64,000 nt of DNA from Lacibacter luteus (GCF_004118265.1 NZ_SDHW01000001.1:62001-126000), one strand, 5' to 3'. Counted from the stretch's first letter, positions 17,105-26,217 are shown. Notes: generated by a model from the sequence alone, not told the origin. Translations and numbers: made by a program.

Positions 17105-19546
17105 TTATTTTTGAGCTGCTCTTAAAATATCTGCAAATACACCACTGGCAGTAACTTCGGCACCGGCTCCGGCGCCTTTCACCACCATCGGTTGTTCTTT
17201 ATAGCGATCGGTATAAAATAACACCACATTGTCTTTACCATACAAATGATAGAGATCGTGTTGCGGCGGAATATGCTGCAAGCCTACACCTGCTTTACCA
17301 TCTGCAAAACTTGCTACAAATTTCAGCTTACAGTTTTCTGCATGTGCTTTATCGTAAATGGCTTTGAAGTGTGCTTCTTCTTTTTTCATTGCTTCGTAAA
17401 AATCAGCGACACTACCCTGCATGCAACTGTCGGGCAAGAAACCATTACAGCTGATCTCTTCCATTTCCATCTGCACACCTGCTTCACGAGAAAGGATCAA
17501 TATCTTACGCATTACATCCACCCCGCTTAAATCCAAACGAGGATCGGGTTCGGTATATCCTTCGTCCTGTGCCTGTTTTACAACTTCTGCAAACGGTCTG
17601 CTTCCATCGTAGTTGTTAAACACAAAGTTGAGTGTACCGCTTAATACCGCTTCCATTTTATGTACACGATCGCCGCTACGCATCAAGTCATTCAATGAAC
17701 CGATAATGGGCAAGCCTGCACCTACATTTGTTTCAAACAAGAAAGGCGCATTAAATTCCGATGAAAGATGTTTGAGTTTTTTATAATTACTTAATTGCGA
17801 TGATGCGGCTACTTTATTACACGCAACAACGGCAATACTTTTCTCCAGCAGCGATGCATATACTCCGGCAATGGCTGCGTTTGCTGTAACATCAACAAAA
17901 ACTGAGTTGCGCAAATTGCGCTTAATGATCGATTGCACAAATGCCTGCAGATCGGCTTGTTCTGCATTAGCCAGACTGTCTTCCCATTTCGCAAGATCAA
18001 TACCGTTTTCATCGATGAGCATTTTACGACTGTTGCTTAAACCAACAATGTTTACCTGTAAACGTAACTGCTGTTCAAGAAAACTTTGCTGTTGCTTTAA
18101 CTGATCGAGTAATTTCTTGCCTACATTACCTGTGCCTACAATAAACAGGTTCACCTGTTTTTTTGTTGTTTCGAAAAACTCTTCGTGTAAAACGTTTACT
18201 GCTTTGCGTACATCGGCCGCAGCAACTACTGCAGAAATATTTCTTTCGGTTGAACCTTGTGCAATTGCACGGATGTTGATACCGTTACGTCCCAATGCAG
18301 AAAACATGCGTCCGCTGATACCTGTGTGATGACGCATCTGATCGCCAACCAATGCAACGATCGATAATTGTTCTTCTATCTGCAATGGCTCTACTTTATC
18401 GCTGTTGATCTCGTATTCAAATGCTTTGTCAACCACTTCTTTTGCACGACCAGCCAAAGCAGCATCAACACCTACACAAATACTATGTTCAGATGAGCCT
18501 TGTGTAATGAGAATAACGTTGATCTGTGCATTTGCCAATGCAGCAAACAAACGGCTGCTGAAACCGGGAATACCGATCATACCACTTCCTTCGAGGCTTA
18601 ATAAAGCAAGAGAGTTGATGCTTGATATGCCTGTGATAATATTGCTTGATTCCGATTTGAATTCAATCACCGTTCCATGATCATTTGCTGCAAATGTATT
18701 CTTGATCCATGTTGGAATATTTTTCGACAACACCGGTTGAATGGTTGGCGGATAGATCACTTTTGCTCCAAAGTGCGAAAGCTCCATTGCTTCCTGGTAA
18801 GAAATGGATGGGATGATCTTTGCATTGGCAACCCAACGTGGGTCGGCTGTCATCATACCGCTTACATCGGTCCATATTTCCAAAGCACTTGCATCTACTG
18901 CTGCTGCAAGAATTGCTGCTGTGTAATCCGATCCACCACGACCTAAGGTTGTAGTAATCTGTTCTTCATTACCTGCAATAAAACCGGGTACAACAATCAA
19001 TTTGGCGTTCGCTTGTTGTACATAATCTTTTATCTGTTGATTGGTTACAGCAAAATCAACTGCTGCATTACCGTAGTTGGCATTTGTGCGAATGAGTTCA
19101 CGTGCATCTTTCCAAACAGCAACAATACCTGCATGATTCAATGCTGCATTGATGATGGTAGAAGAAAGCAACTCGCCATAACTTACCAGTTTATCTTTTG
19201 TTCGTAAAGAAGATTCGCTGAGGAGATAAATACCGTTGCAGATATCTTCAATTTCGTTACAGTATTTCTTTACCATACTCAGTACACTGCTTTGATGCTG
19301 TACCGGAATAAGCGCTTTCACTGCATCGAGATGTCTTGTTTCGATCTGCTTTAAAAGTTCTTTATACGATTCATCGTCTGCAGCAGCTTTTGCGCCACAG
19401 TTTAAGAGCAGATCGGTAGTGCCGCTCATAGCACTTACCACTAAAAACAACGATTCGTGTTGAAGTTTTTCTTTTACAATGTCAGCAACCTTTTTAATTG
19501 CTTCTGCACTTCCCATTGAAGTGCCGCCAAATTTTAAAACCAGCAT
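17105..19546 (-). CDS. thrA: Bifunctional aspartokinase / homoserine dehydrogenase
   Basis: 813 residues, the usual size of ThrA-type fusions. Residues 1 to about 290 are the aspartokinase (MLVLKFGGTSMGSAEAI; GRGGSDYTAA). About 300-450 holds two ACT regulatory domains (SMIGIPGF-type GSGMIGIPGFSSRLFAALAN and GDQMRHHTGISGRMFSALG). About 465-813 is homoserine dehydrogenase, with the nucleotide motif VGTGNVGKKLLDQL, the ACNKVAASS segment and SGTLNFVFNN. It catalyses the first and third steps of threonine and methionine synthesis and is expected to be inhibited by threonine through the ACT domains. A Thr-rich leader peptide lies upstream. Confidence 0.96.
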   Translation of the reverse strand: MLVLKFGGTSMGSAEAIKKVADIVKEKLQHESLFLVVSAMSGTTDLLLNCGAKAAADDESYKELLKQIETRHLDAVKALIPVQHQSSVLSMVKKYCNEIEDICNGIYLLSESSLRTKDKLVSYGELLSSTIINAALNHAGIVAVWKDARELIRTNANYGNAAVDFAVTNQQIKDYVQQANAKLIVVPGFIAGNEEQITTTLGRGGSDYTAAILAAAVDASALEIWTDVSGMMTADPRWVANAKIIPSISYQEAMELSHFGAKVIYPPTIQPVLSKNIPTWIKNTFAANDHGTVIEFKSESSNIITGISSINSLALLSLEGSGMIGIPGFSSRLFAALANAQINVILITQGSSEHSICVGVDAALAGRAKEVVDKAFEYEINSDKVEPLQIEEQLSIVALVGDQMRHHTGISGRMFSALGRNGINIRAIAQGSTERNISAVVAAADVRKAVNVLHEEFFETTKKQVNLFIVGTGNVGKKLLDQLKQQQSFLEQQLRLQVNIVGLSNSRKMLIDENGIDLAKWEDSLANAEQADLQAFVQSIIKRNLRNSVFVDVTANAAIAGVYASLLEKSIAVVACNKVAASSQLSNYKKLKHLSSEFNAPFLFETNVGAGLPIIGSLNDLMRSGDRVHKMEAVLSGTLNFVFNNYDGSRPFAEVVKQAQDEGYTEPDPRLDLSGVDVMRKILILSREAGVQMEMEEISCNGFLPDSCMQGSVADFYEAMKKEEAHFKAIYDKAHAENCKLKFVASFADGKAGVGLQHIPPQHDLYHLYGKDNVVLFYTDRYKEQPMVVKGAGAGAEVTASGVFADILRAAQK

Positions 19547-19622
19547 ATAAGATTAACGTTAAATGATCAGTAGAGTTTCTGTTCTTGCAGCAATTTGTGC
19601 CCTTGGGGTAATATGGTAATGT

Positions 19623-19643
19623 ACAATCCGCTTAGCGGATTGT
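19623..19643 (-). promoter_or_regulatory. Perfect 9-bp hairpin enclosing the leader-peptide stop codon
   Basis: ACAATCCGC and GCGGATTGT are perfect inverted repeats separated by three bases, which on the minus strand are the UAA stop of the leader peptide. A ribosome finishing or stalling on the leader must hold this stem open. A second short stem (GTAGC...GCTAC) lies within the leader coding region. No T-run follows, so a classic intrinsic terminator is not visible; the control may act on translation or through Rho (inference). Confidence 0.65.
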
Positions 19644-19718
19644 TGTTGTAAACGTAGTTGTACCTGTAGCCGAAATAGCTACTGGAGTGGAGATTGTATG
19701 TACAACTGTCTGTTTCAT
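19632..19718 (-). CDS. thrL: Threonine-rich leader peptide of the thr operon
   Basis: 28 codons from ATG 19718, reading MKQTVVHTISTPVAISATGT followed by TTFTTTIR and UAA. Ten of 28 residues are Thr and three are Ile, the composition of attenuation leaders controlling threonine operons, as in the E. coli thr leader. The last Thr codons (TTT, F, TTT) run directly into the hairpin that holds the stop codon. It ends 85 bases before the thrA start. A weak -7-like TATATTTT lies about 50 bases upstream at 19767-19774. The peptide itself probably has no function beyond its translation. Confidence 0.85.
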   Translation of the reverse strand: MKQTVVHTISTPVAISATGTTTFTTTIR

Positions 19719-19784
19719 TATGGTGTGAAGTTAAACAGCGGTTTCCATTCAACAAGCGTTAGTCTTAAAATATATTTGAAATAA

Positions 19785-19811
19785 ATAAAAAGAGCTGCAT
19801 TGCTGCAGCCC
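19785..19811 (-). terminator. Intrinsic terminator after the T9SS cargo gene
   Basis: On the minus strand GGGCTGCA pairs with TGCAGCTC around a short loop and is followed by five T. It separates the secreted-protein gene from the thr operon leader. Confidence 0.75.
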
Positions 19812-19833
19812 TTTACCGTATTGATTTTTCGCT

Positions 19834-21045
19834 TTATTGAAGAATAAATTTAGAAGTATACACTGCTTTCAATTCGCTGTTGAGCACTTTTACAAAGTAC
19901 ATGCCCTTGCTTATTTTTTTGTTGAGTTCAACTCCTTCAAATTGTCCGGGCCCGCTGATGTTTACGATTTTATTCAGCAACAGTTTGCCTGAAATATCCA
20001 TAACCTGAATTGTATGAATACCTGTTGTTGTTTCTTCGAAGTTTAATTGAAAACGATATTCTGTTACAGGATTGGGATACATGCTGATCTTTTGATTTGC
20101 TGTTTCAAATGGAGAACGGCCTTGTACGTATTGTCCATTATTAATTGCCGGACGAAGTGCAAGATTGCTGCTTGCCAGATCTGATGCATTGATGCGTTGG
20201 TCTTTTGTAAATGCAAGTTTTGCCTGCAGCTGATCAAGCTCGATTTGATAAAAAGGTTGATTGCCGTAGCTGCAGGAAAGCAATATCATTCCTTCATCGT
20301 TTACTGCAGCACCGTTAACCGTAAAGTTTTCAGGCAAACCTTTAATTGTTCCAAGGTTCGTTGTAATTCTTGTTTCCGGATCAATTGAAAATACCTGCTG
20401 TCTTTGTGAAATGAGGTAAAGCAAACCATCTGTACCTGCAACAACATCGCCACCCCAACTGCTGCATTGGCTGTGTACCGACATTGCACCGTTAGCAGCT
20501 GCATCAACAAGATTGCCTAAGTCGGTAAGTTGTGGTTTTTTGCCCGTAGTAAAGCGATAGAGATGATTACCGTCGTTGGTTATTGCATAACCGTATCCAT
20601 CTGCTCCAATCACCATTCTGGTAATATGATTTGCAGGATCGTTTAAATTAAGCTCATTCAATACCGCAGATGATGTTGTATAATATTTTGCTTCAGCCGG
20701 CGTACGCACATCGGCCCAACGTAATTCTGCAACACGCATCGGAATAAAAAACATGCGTTGTGTTTTACCATCGTAAGCTGCTGCCGCAACAGTTGTAGTA
20801 GTTGGCAAAGCATTGCCGGTTGTTGTACGTTGCTGATTAGTTTCAATATCAACTACTGCAGCATGTTGTTTCCTGTAATCGTAGATGGTTTGTACCAACT
20901 CTCCTTTTTTACTGTTCATCAATTCAATATTCAGCCAGCTCGCCTGGTTTTCGGGAGCACTGATCATATAAACAAACGATGATTTTTGCGCTGCTGATGA
21001 TAAAGCAATGAAAAGGAAAGCGGAGAGTAAAAAATTCTCTTTCAT
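19834..21045 (-). CDS. Secreted protein with type IX secretion C-terminal sorting domain
   Basis: 403 residues. A signal peptide (NFLLSAFLFIALSSAAQ) is followed by a region of repeated strand motifs such as GADGYGYAITNDGNHLYRFT and AGTDGLLYLISQRQQVFSID, suggesting a beta-propeller. The final 80 residues form a type A T9SS sorting domain: ISMYPNPVTEYRFQLNF, ...IQVMDISGKLLL, ...GMYFVKVLN. It should be exported by the Sec system, then moved across the outer membrane by T9SS. The bound or hydrolysed target is unknown. A terminator follows. Confidence 0.88.
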   Translation of the reverse strand: MKENFLLSAFLFIALSSAAQKSSFVYMISAPENQASWLNIELMNSKKGELVQTIYDYRKQHAAVVDIETNQQRTTTGNALPTTTTVAAAAYDGKTQRMFFIPMRVAELRWADVRTPAEAKYYTTSSAVLNELNLNDPANHITRMVIGADGYGYAITNDGNHLYRFTTGKKPQLTDLGNLVDAAANGAMSVHSQCSSWGGDVVAGTDGLLYLISQRQQVFSIDPETRITTNLGTIKGLPENFTVNGAAVNDEGMILLSCSYGNQPFYQIELDQLQAKLAFTKDQRINASDLASSNLALRPAINNGQYVQGRSPFETANQKISMYPNPVTEYRFQLNFEETTTGIHTIQVMDISGKLLLNKIVNISGPGQFEGVELNKKISKGMYFVKVLNSELKAVYTSKFILQ

Positions 21046-21163
21046 AATGTGCAGTTTTATTGGTGTTTACCGAAATGGAAGATATAAGTTACAACCATTC
21101 GCAGCCAATTGCAACCCTTTCGGGTACATTTTTATGAACGAGAATAAGGGCGGATGGACTGAT

Positions 21164-21985
21164 TTATCCGCCTATAGCAGTAAGTGCTTTTTTTACGGTA
21201 CCATGTGTAAGCAGCAGATCTTTTGCCTCTTCGTAATTAGTAATGCCGCTTCGGAGCATGAGCATTTTTACTCCACGGTCTACCAGCTTTTCGTTACTCA
21301 GCTGCATATTTACCATACGGTTGTCTTCTACCCTGCCAAGCTGTATCATGATGGAAGTGGAGATCATGTTCAGCACAAGTTTTTGGGCGGTGCCGCTTTT
21401 CATACGGGTGCTGCCGGTTACAAACTCGGGCCCAACAATTACTTCAATAGGAAAATCGGCTGCCTGCGATACAGGTGAGTTGGGGTTACAGCTGATGCTG
21501 CCGGTAATGATATTTCGTTTACGGCATTCTTCCAGTGCACCAATTACATAAGGTGTTGTACCGCTTGCGGCAATGCCAATTACAACATCTTTGTCGGAAA
21601 TAGTATAAGCTTCAAGATCGGCCCAGCCTTGTTCCTTGCTGTCTTCTGCAAATTCTACAGCATTGGTAATGGCTTTTTCGCCCCCTGCAATGATACCGAT
21701 CACCAAACCATAAGGAACACCGTAAGTTGGCGGACATTCGCTGGCATCAACAATGCCCAAACGGCCGCTTGTGCCTGCGCCAATGTAAAACAAACGGCCA
21801 CCCATCAACATCTTATCGGTAATGGCAGAAACCAATGGTTCTATTTGAGGAATTGCTTTTTCAACAGCAGCAGGTACAATACTGTCTTCTTTGTTGATGT
21901 TGTGCAGCAACTCAGCTGCACTCATGTTTTCGAGGTGATGATAATGCGATTCCTGTTCTGTAATCCGTACAAATTGATCTGCCAT
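21164..21985 (-). CDS. murQ: N-acetylmuramic acid 6-phosphate etherase
   Basis: 273 residues, SIS-domain family. It cleaves the lactyl ether of MurNAc-6-P to give GlcNAc-6-P and lactate during peptidoglycan recycling. The diagnostic motif is IGAGTSGRLGIVDASECPPT near residues 68-87, followed by DVVIGIAASGTTPYVIGAL and GSTRMKSGTAQKLVLNM. It lies 9 bases after the amino-sugar kinase gene, so the two form one unit for cell-wall sugar salvage. Confidence 0.95.
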   Translation of the reverse strand: MADQFVRITEQESHYHHLENMSAAELLHNINKEDSIVPAAVEKAIPQIEPLVSAITDKMLMGGRLFYIGAGTSGRLGIVDASECPPTYGVPYGLVIGIIAGGEKAITNAVEFAEDSKEQGWADLEAYTISDKDVVIGIAASGTTPYVIGALEECRKRNIITGSISCNPNSPVSQAADFPIEVIVGPEFVTGSTRMKSGTAQKLVLNMISTSIMIQLGRVEDNRMVNMQLSNEKLVDRGVKMLMLRSGITNYEEAKDLLLTHGTVKKALTAIGG

Positions 21986-21994
21986 GCTGCAAAA

Positions 21995-22840
21995 TTAGCT
22001 ATGATATTCGATTAAACCCTGCATTGGATTTTTAAGGATGCGGCCAAGCTGTAACTCGTAGGTATTACAAAGTGTTTTAATCACATCTTTAAATGCAAAG
22101 GCTACGCCACCTGTAAAATGAATGGGGTGTAACCAGCTTTCACGATACTTATATAAGTGTGTATAGAAAAATTCGTTGAGCGAATCTTCAACAATATTTT
22201 CAACCATGTAGTGCCCACGGTTCTCACTCAAAAAAAGTGCATAAGATGCAATATAGCGATTGGCTAAAGGCATGCGGTAAACATGGTTGAGGATATCGGT
22301 ACGGTCGGTTGCGTACTTGGCATTGAATTTGGCCATCAGTTCTTCATCGAAGGTATTGTAGAGAAAATGCTGAATTACTTTCCGGCCCAGATATGCACCA
22401 CTGCCTTCATCGCCCAAAATATAGCCAATACCCGGACTGTTTTTGGCGACCTTTTTTCCGTTGTAATAGCAGCAGAAAGAGCCTGTGCCCAGGTTTACAA
22501 CCATTCCCCTTTTATCGCCGCATAATCCTTTTGCAGCCGACATTATATCGTTGTCAATCTTAATTTTTTTGGCTGTATAAAAGGTTTCTTTTAAAGCGGA
22601 ACGTACGTTTTTTACATTTTCCGGATTATTACAGCCTGTACCGTAATAATAGATCTCGGTGATTTTTTCCTTTTTCAGCTTTGGCTTCAGCTCTTTCAGC
22701 AGCATTTTATGAATATCATCCGTCGTCATCAAGTAAGGACTGATGCCTTGTGTAAAAAGCGTTTTCTTCTTTTTTCCACTTAAAACACTCCATTCTGTTT
22801 TAGTAGCGCCGCTATCTGCTATTAATTTAATCGAACTCAT
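21995..22840 (-). CDS. BadF/BadG-type N-acetylglucosamine/MurNAc kinase
   Basis: 281 residues. The phosphate-1 motif LIADSGATKTEWSVL sits at the N-terminus and the phosphate-2 motif GMVVNLGTGSFCCYYNGKK near residue 115. GIGYILGDEGSGAYLGR is the conserved Gly-rich loop of this ASKHA subgroup. Together with murQ it probably phosphorylates GlcNAc or MurNAc released from peptidoglycan; which sugar cannot be read from the sequence. ATG at 22840. Confidence 0.85.
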   Translation of the reverse strand: MSSIKLIADSGATKTEWSVLSGKKKKTLFTQGISPYLMTTDDIHKMLLKELKPKLKKEKITEIYYYGTGCNNPENVKNVRSALKETFYTAKKIKIDNDIMSAAKGLCGDKRGMVVNLGTGSFCCYYNGKKVAKNSPGIGYILGDEGSGAYLGRKVIQHFLYNTFDEELMAKFNAKYATDRTDILNHVYRMPLANRYIASYALFLSENRGHYMVENIVEDSLNEFFYTHLYKYRESWLHPIHFTGGVAFAFKDVIKTLCNTYELQLGRILKNPMQGLIEYHS

Positions 22841-22956
22841 ACCGTTATTACGTTTTTCGGGCCTTTACTGTAATTTATTAAAATCGGGATAAAAGTAGGA
22901 AGACAATATGCTTTATTTTCATGAAATTTGCGGGTCTTTTACCAGATAATAAGTTC

Positions 22957-24552
22957 ATGAATCAAAAGAAAGTTCAAGTTTGGTTGCCGGTTGTGTTGTC
23001 CGTTACCTTGGTTTTGGGGATGTTTTTTGGTTATAAACTCCGGGACAATATGGGCAGCTATGCCCCTTCTTTTTTCCATCGTACAAAGAAAAATCCTGTT
23101 CAGGAAATTCTTACACTCATACAACAGAAATATGTTGATACGGTAAATGTTGATTCGCTGGGCGAATTTGCTATTCAGGATTTGTTGAGCCAGCTCGATC
23201 CGCATTCTACTTACATTCCGCCTGTTGAGCTGGATATGGTAAATGAAAAAATGCAAGGCAATTTTCAAGGTGTTGGAATTGAATTTGGAATGCTGAACGA
23301 CACGCTGAATATACTTTATGTAATGCCTGACGGACCCTCTGAAGTGGCGGGTGTAAAAGTTGGCGATCAGATCATTACCGCTAACGATTCAACCATATCT
23401 GGCAAAAAGAGAAAAAGCGATGAAATCCGCCGCATTTTCCGGGGCCCGAAAGGTTCCGAAGTAAAAGGTGTTTTAATTCGTGACGGTAAAAAAGTAAACT
23501 ATACCATTGTACGGAACATCATACCTATTAAAAGTGTTGATGCAGCTTACATGATTGAGCCAACTGTGGCTTACATACGTTTAAATAAGTTTTCCAGCAC
23601 TACTTACGAAGAGTTTATGGAAAACCTGGAGCGCCTGCAGAAAGAAGGAATGCAAAAACTCATTCTCGATTTGCGTGGCAATGGCGGCGGTATGCTGGAT
23701 GATGCTGTGCAGATTGCAGATGAGTTTTTAGACGGCAACAAAGAAATTGTTTACACAGAAGGTAAATCCTACCCCAAACAAATTTATTCTGCCCGTCGCC
23801 CTGGTCTGTTTGAAAAGGGAAAACTGGTGTTGCTGATCGATGAAAACTCAGCATCGGCAAGTGAGGTTTTAGCAGGTGCATTGCAGGATTGGGACAGGGC
23901 AACCATCATTGGTCGCCGTTCATTTGGCAAAGGACTGGTGCAGGAACAATTCAGTTTAAGCGATGGAAGCGCAGTACGTTTAACCGTATCAAGATATTTT
24001 ACACCAATTGGCCGCAGTATTCAAAAGCCTTACAGCAGAGCCGATCGTGAAAAATATGAAGCGGAAGTGCAGAACCGTTTTACCAATGGTGAAGTGTTTC
24101 ACGGCGATTCGTCTGCACACAATGGAAAAGCCTTCAAAACAAAAGGCGGGCGTGTTGTATATGGTGGTGGTGGTATTTCGCCGGATGTGTATGTTGCAAT
24201 TGATACTTCAGCTGTTTTACCCCGCAATAAACGTCCGAAAATAAGAGGCTTTGTAAGCGATGCAGCTTATTTGTATTTCATCAAAAACAAAAAGCAGATC
24301 AGTGCTTTCAAATCGGCTTCTCAGTTGCAACAGCATCTTGCTGCAAATGCCGATGCACTTTCTTTTCTTACAACTAATCTGGCGAAAGACAGTGTGAATC
24401 TCTCAGCTTTTACTGCCCCTCAACAAAAAAATCTTACTGAAAACTTTATCAGTATGATCAGTTGGTATGTTTGGTATAACGAGGGTTATGCCCGTGTTAA
24501 AAACAGTTCCGACCCGATTGTATTAAAAGCTTTGCAGGAAATTAAAAAGTAA
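22957..24552 (+). CDS. S41 (C-terminal processing) peptidase with PDZ domain
   Basis: 531 residues from ATG 22957 (MNQKKVQVWLPVVLSV). An in-frame ATG at 22921 would add 12 polar residues and is less like relatives. A single N-terminal membrane helix places the enzyme in the periplasm. The PDZ domain (GNFQGVGIEFGMLNDTLNIL...PSEVAGVKVGDQI) precedes the S41 core. The catalytic Ser lies in DENSASASEVLAGALQDWD and the Lys in RRSFGKGLVQEQF, with LDLRGNGGGMLDDAV before them. A C-terminal extension of about 150 residues follows, as in Bacteroidota CtpA homologues. It probably trims periplasmic or cell-wall proteins. Confidence 0.92.
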   Translation: MNQKKVQVWLPVVLSVTLVLGMFFGYKLRDNMGSYAPSFFHRTKKNPVQEILTLIQQKYVDTVNVDSLGEFAIQDLLSQLDPHSTYIPPVELDMVNEKMQGNFQGVGIEFGMLNDTLNILYVMPDGPSEVAGVKVGDQIITANDSTISGKKRKSDEIRRIFRGPKGSEVKGVLIRDGKKVNYTIVRNIIPIKSVDAAYMIEPTVAYIRLNKFSSTTYEEFMENLERLQKEGMQKLILDLRGNGGGMLDDAVQIADEFLDGNKEIVYTEGKSYPKQIYSARRPGLFEKGKLVLLIDENSASASEVLAGALQDWDRATIIGRRSFGKGLVQEQFSLSDGSAVRLTVSRYFTPIGRSIQKPYSRADREKYEAEVQNRFTNGEVFHGDSSAHNGKAFKTKGGRVVYGGGGISPDVYVAIDTSAVLPRNKRPKIRGFVSDAAYLYFIKNKKQISAFKSASQLQQHLAANADALSFLTTNLAKDSVNLSAFTAPQQKNLTENFISMISWYVWYNEGYARVKNSSDPIVLKALQEIKK

Positions 24553-24620
24553 TATCCCTCTTTCGTATTGCTACTTTGTTAACAACGGGCTACTAACCGT
24601 TAGTGTACAGTTATTCCTTG

Positions 24621-24628
24621 TACATTTG
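24621..24628 (+). promoter_or_regulatory. Candidate -7 element of the cystathionine beta-synthase gene
   Basis: TACATTTG matches TAnnTTTG exactly and lies 23 bases before the ATG at 24652. This argues against the in-frame GTG at 24628 as the start. A well-spaced -33 TTG is not evident. Confidence 0.45.
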
Positions 24629-24651
24629 TGCACTTAACAGAAGAAAATACT

Positions 24652-26010
24652 ATGGATATTAAGAATAACATTCTTGAAACGATTGGAAACACACCCCTCA
24701 TCAGGTTAAACAAAGTAACCCGCAATTTTCCTTGTACTGTGGCAGCAAAGGTTGATTATTTCAACCCCGGCAACTCTATTAAAGACCGCATGGCGTTGAA
24801 GATGGTTGAAATTGCTGAAAAGGAAGGCAAACTAAAACCCGGTGGAACCATCATTGAAGGCACCAGCGGTAATACCGGTATGGGCCTGGCATTGGCAGCT
24901 GTTGTAAAAGGTTATAAATGCATTTTTGTTACTACCGATAAACAATCGAAAGAGAAAGCTGATATACTTAAAGCTGTTGGTGCGGAAGTAATTGTTTGTC
25001 CCACAAATGTTGCTCCCGAAGATCCCCGCAGTTATTACAGTGTTGCTGCACGTTTGGCAAAGGAAGTACCCAACTCCTATCATATGAATCAATACGACAA
25101 TCTTGCAAACAGGTTGGCGCATTACGAAACAACCGGTCCTGAAATATGGAAGCAGACCGATGGAAAAATTACACATCTTGTTTGTACAGCGGGTACAGGT
25201 GGTACTATTACCGGTGCTGCTATGTATTTGAAAGAGAAAAACCCAAACATACAGGTATGGGCAATTGATGTGTATGGTTCATTACTTACAAAGTATTTCC
25301 GCACCGGAGAAATTGATATGGGTGAAGTGCATCCATACATCAGCGAAGGTTTTGGAGAAGACTTCGTTCCTAAAAATTATGAGATGCGTGTTATCGATCA
25401 TTTTGAACAGGTAACCGATAAAGATGGTGCTGTTATGGCCCGTCGTTTAGCAAAAGAAGAAGGTTTATTCTGTGGATACAGTGCCGGCAGTTGTTTGCAG
25501 GGATTAATGCAACTGAAAGATCGCCTGAAGAAAGATGATCTTGTGGTTTGTATTCTGCACGATCATGGCAGCCGTTATGTAGGAAAGATTTATAATGATC
25601 AATGGATGATGGAACGTGGGTTCCTCGATGTAAAAACGTTTAAGGATATTGTTTCATCCCGTGCTCACAACCGCTTAATAAGTGTTGAGCCGGCAAATAC
25701 TGTTGCCGAAACGGTGGAGCTGATGAAGAAATACGATATTGAACATTTACCTGTTATTAAGGATGGTGAGCAGGTTGGTTCTATTTCGGAAAATGGCTTG
25801 TTCAATAAAGTATTTTCTAATCCCGAAATAAAACATGCAGCCGTTGCAGAGGTAATGGAGGTTTCTTTACCTATTGTTGCGTTCGATACGCCAATTGAAC
25901 GCATCAGTTCACTTATTACCAGAGAAAACGGAGCTGTGCTTAGTAAGGATGAAGCGGGCAACTACCATATTGTTACCAAATACGACATTATACAGTCGCT
26001 TACGAAATAA
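24652..26010 (+). CDS. PLP-dependent cystathionine beta-synthase with C-terminal CBS pair
   Basis: 452 residues from ATG 24652 (MDIKNNILETIGNTPLIRLN). The PLP lysine is in FNPGNSIKDRMALKM, the substrate loop is EGTSGNTGMGLA and the phosphate loop is GTGGTITGAAMY, all fold-type II. Residues from about 330 carry two CBS domains (SVEPANTVAETVELMKKYDI; MEVSLPIVAFDTPIERISSL). The enzyme joins serine or an activated serine with homocysteine, or makes cysteine; family members are often called either. The CBS pair suggests control by an adenosyl ligand. A terminator follows directly. Confidence 0.9.
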   Translation: MDIKNNILETIGNTPLIRLNKVTRNFPCTVAAKVDYFNPGNSIKDRMALKMVEIAEKEGKLKPGGTIIEGTSGNTGMGLALAAVVKGYKCIFVTTDKQSKEKADILKAVGAEVIVCPTNVAPEDPRSYYSVAARLAKEVPNSYHMNQYDNLANRLAHYETTGPEIWKQTDGKITHLVCTAGTGGTITGAAMYLKEKNPNIQVWAIDVYGSLLTKYFRTGEIDMGEVHPYISEGFGEDFVPKNYEMRVIDHFEQVTDKDGAVMARRLAKEEGLFCGYSAGSCLQGLMQLKDRLKKDDLVVCILHDHGSRYVGKIYNDQWMMERGFLDVKTFKDIVSSRAHNRLISVEPANTVAETVELMKKYDIEHLPVIKDGEQVGSISENGLFNKVFSNPEIKHAAVAEVMEVSLPIVAFDTPIERISSLITRENGAVLSKDEAGNYHIVTKYDIIQSLTK

Positions 26011-26032
26011 AAACACAATTGTATAAACACGT

Positions 26033-26058
26033 AAAAGCCGCTCAACAGCGGCTTTTTT
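26033..26058 (+). terminator. Intrinsic terminator after cystathionine beta-synthase
   Basis: AAAAGCCGCT and AGCGGCTTTT form a perfect 10-bp stem with a CAAC loop and six T. It lies 23 bases after the stop codon, so transcription from the upstream gene should not reach the array region. Confidence 0.9.
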
Positions 26059-26180
26059 AATGTCGGTTATTGCTTTTTAAGCTAAAGAAACTGTTATTTA
26101 CGTAACTACACGAGTGCGTACACGTAGTTTTACGTTATCGGAGGTAAATACCGATGGTTTGAAAAAGAGAAATACTGCTC
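26059..26180 (+). other. Gene-free interval with palindromic upstream sequence
   Basis: Between the terminator and the RNA promoter lies an imperfect inverted repeat, ACGTAACTAC (26100-26109) against GTAGTTTTACGT (26124-26135). A 5-bp hairpin follows (ATCGG 26137-26141, CCGAT 26151-26155), then AAGAG...CTCTT immediately before the promoter. No ORF is present. The position suits an operator for the downstream promoter, but no regulator is identified. Confidence 0.4.
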
Positions 26181-26211
26181 TTGTACACTTTTAACATTGC
26201 TTATACTTTTG
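26181..26211 (+). promoter_or_regulatory. Complete Bacteroidota-type promoter of a stand-alone RNA
   Basis: TTG at 26181-26183, then 20 bases, then TACTTTTG at 26204-26211. Both elements and the spacing fit the TTG-N19-21-TAnnTTTG promoter of this phylum. The predicted start of transcription is about 26218. No coding gene begins downstream for more than 550 bases. Confidence 0.65.
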
Positions 26212-26217
26212 TATCGG

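Noticed and set aside
19567-19755. 62-codon frame in the thr leader region
   Set aside because: It is in a different frame from the Thr-rich peptide, overlaps it and has no recognisable composition. The Thr-rich frame with its hairpin explains the region better.
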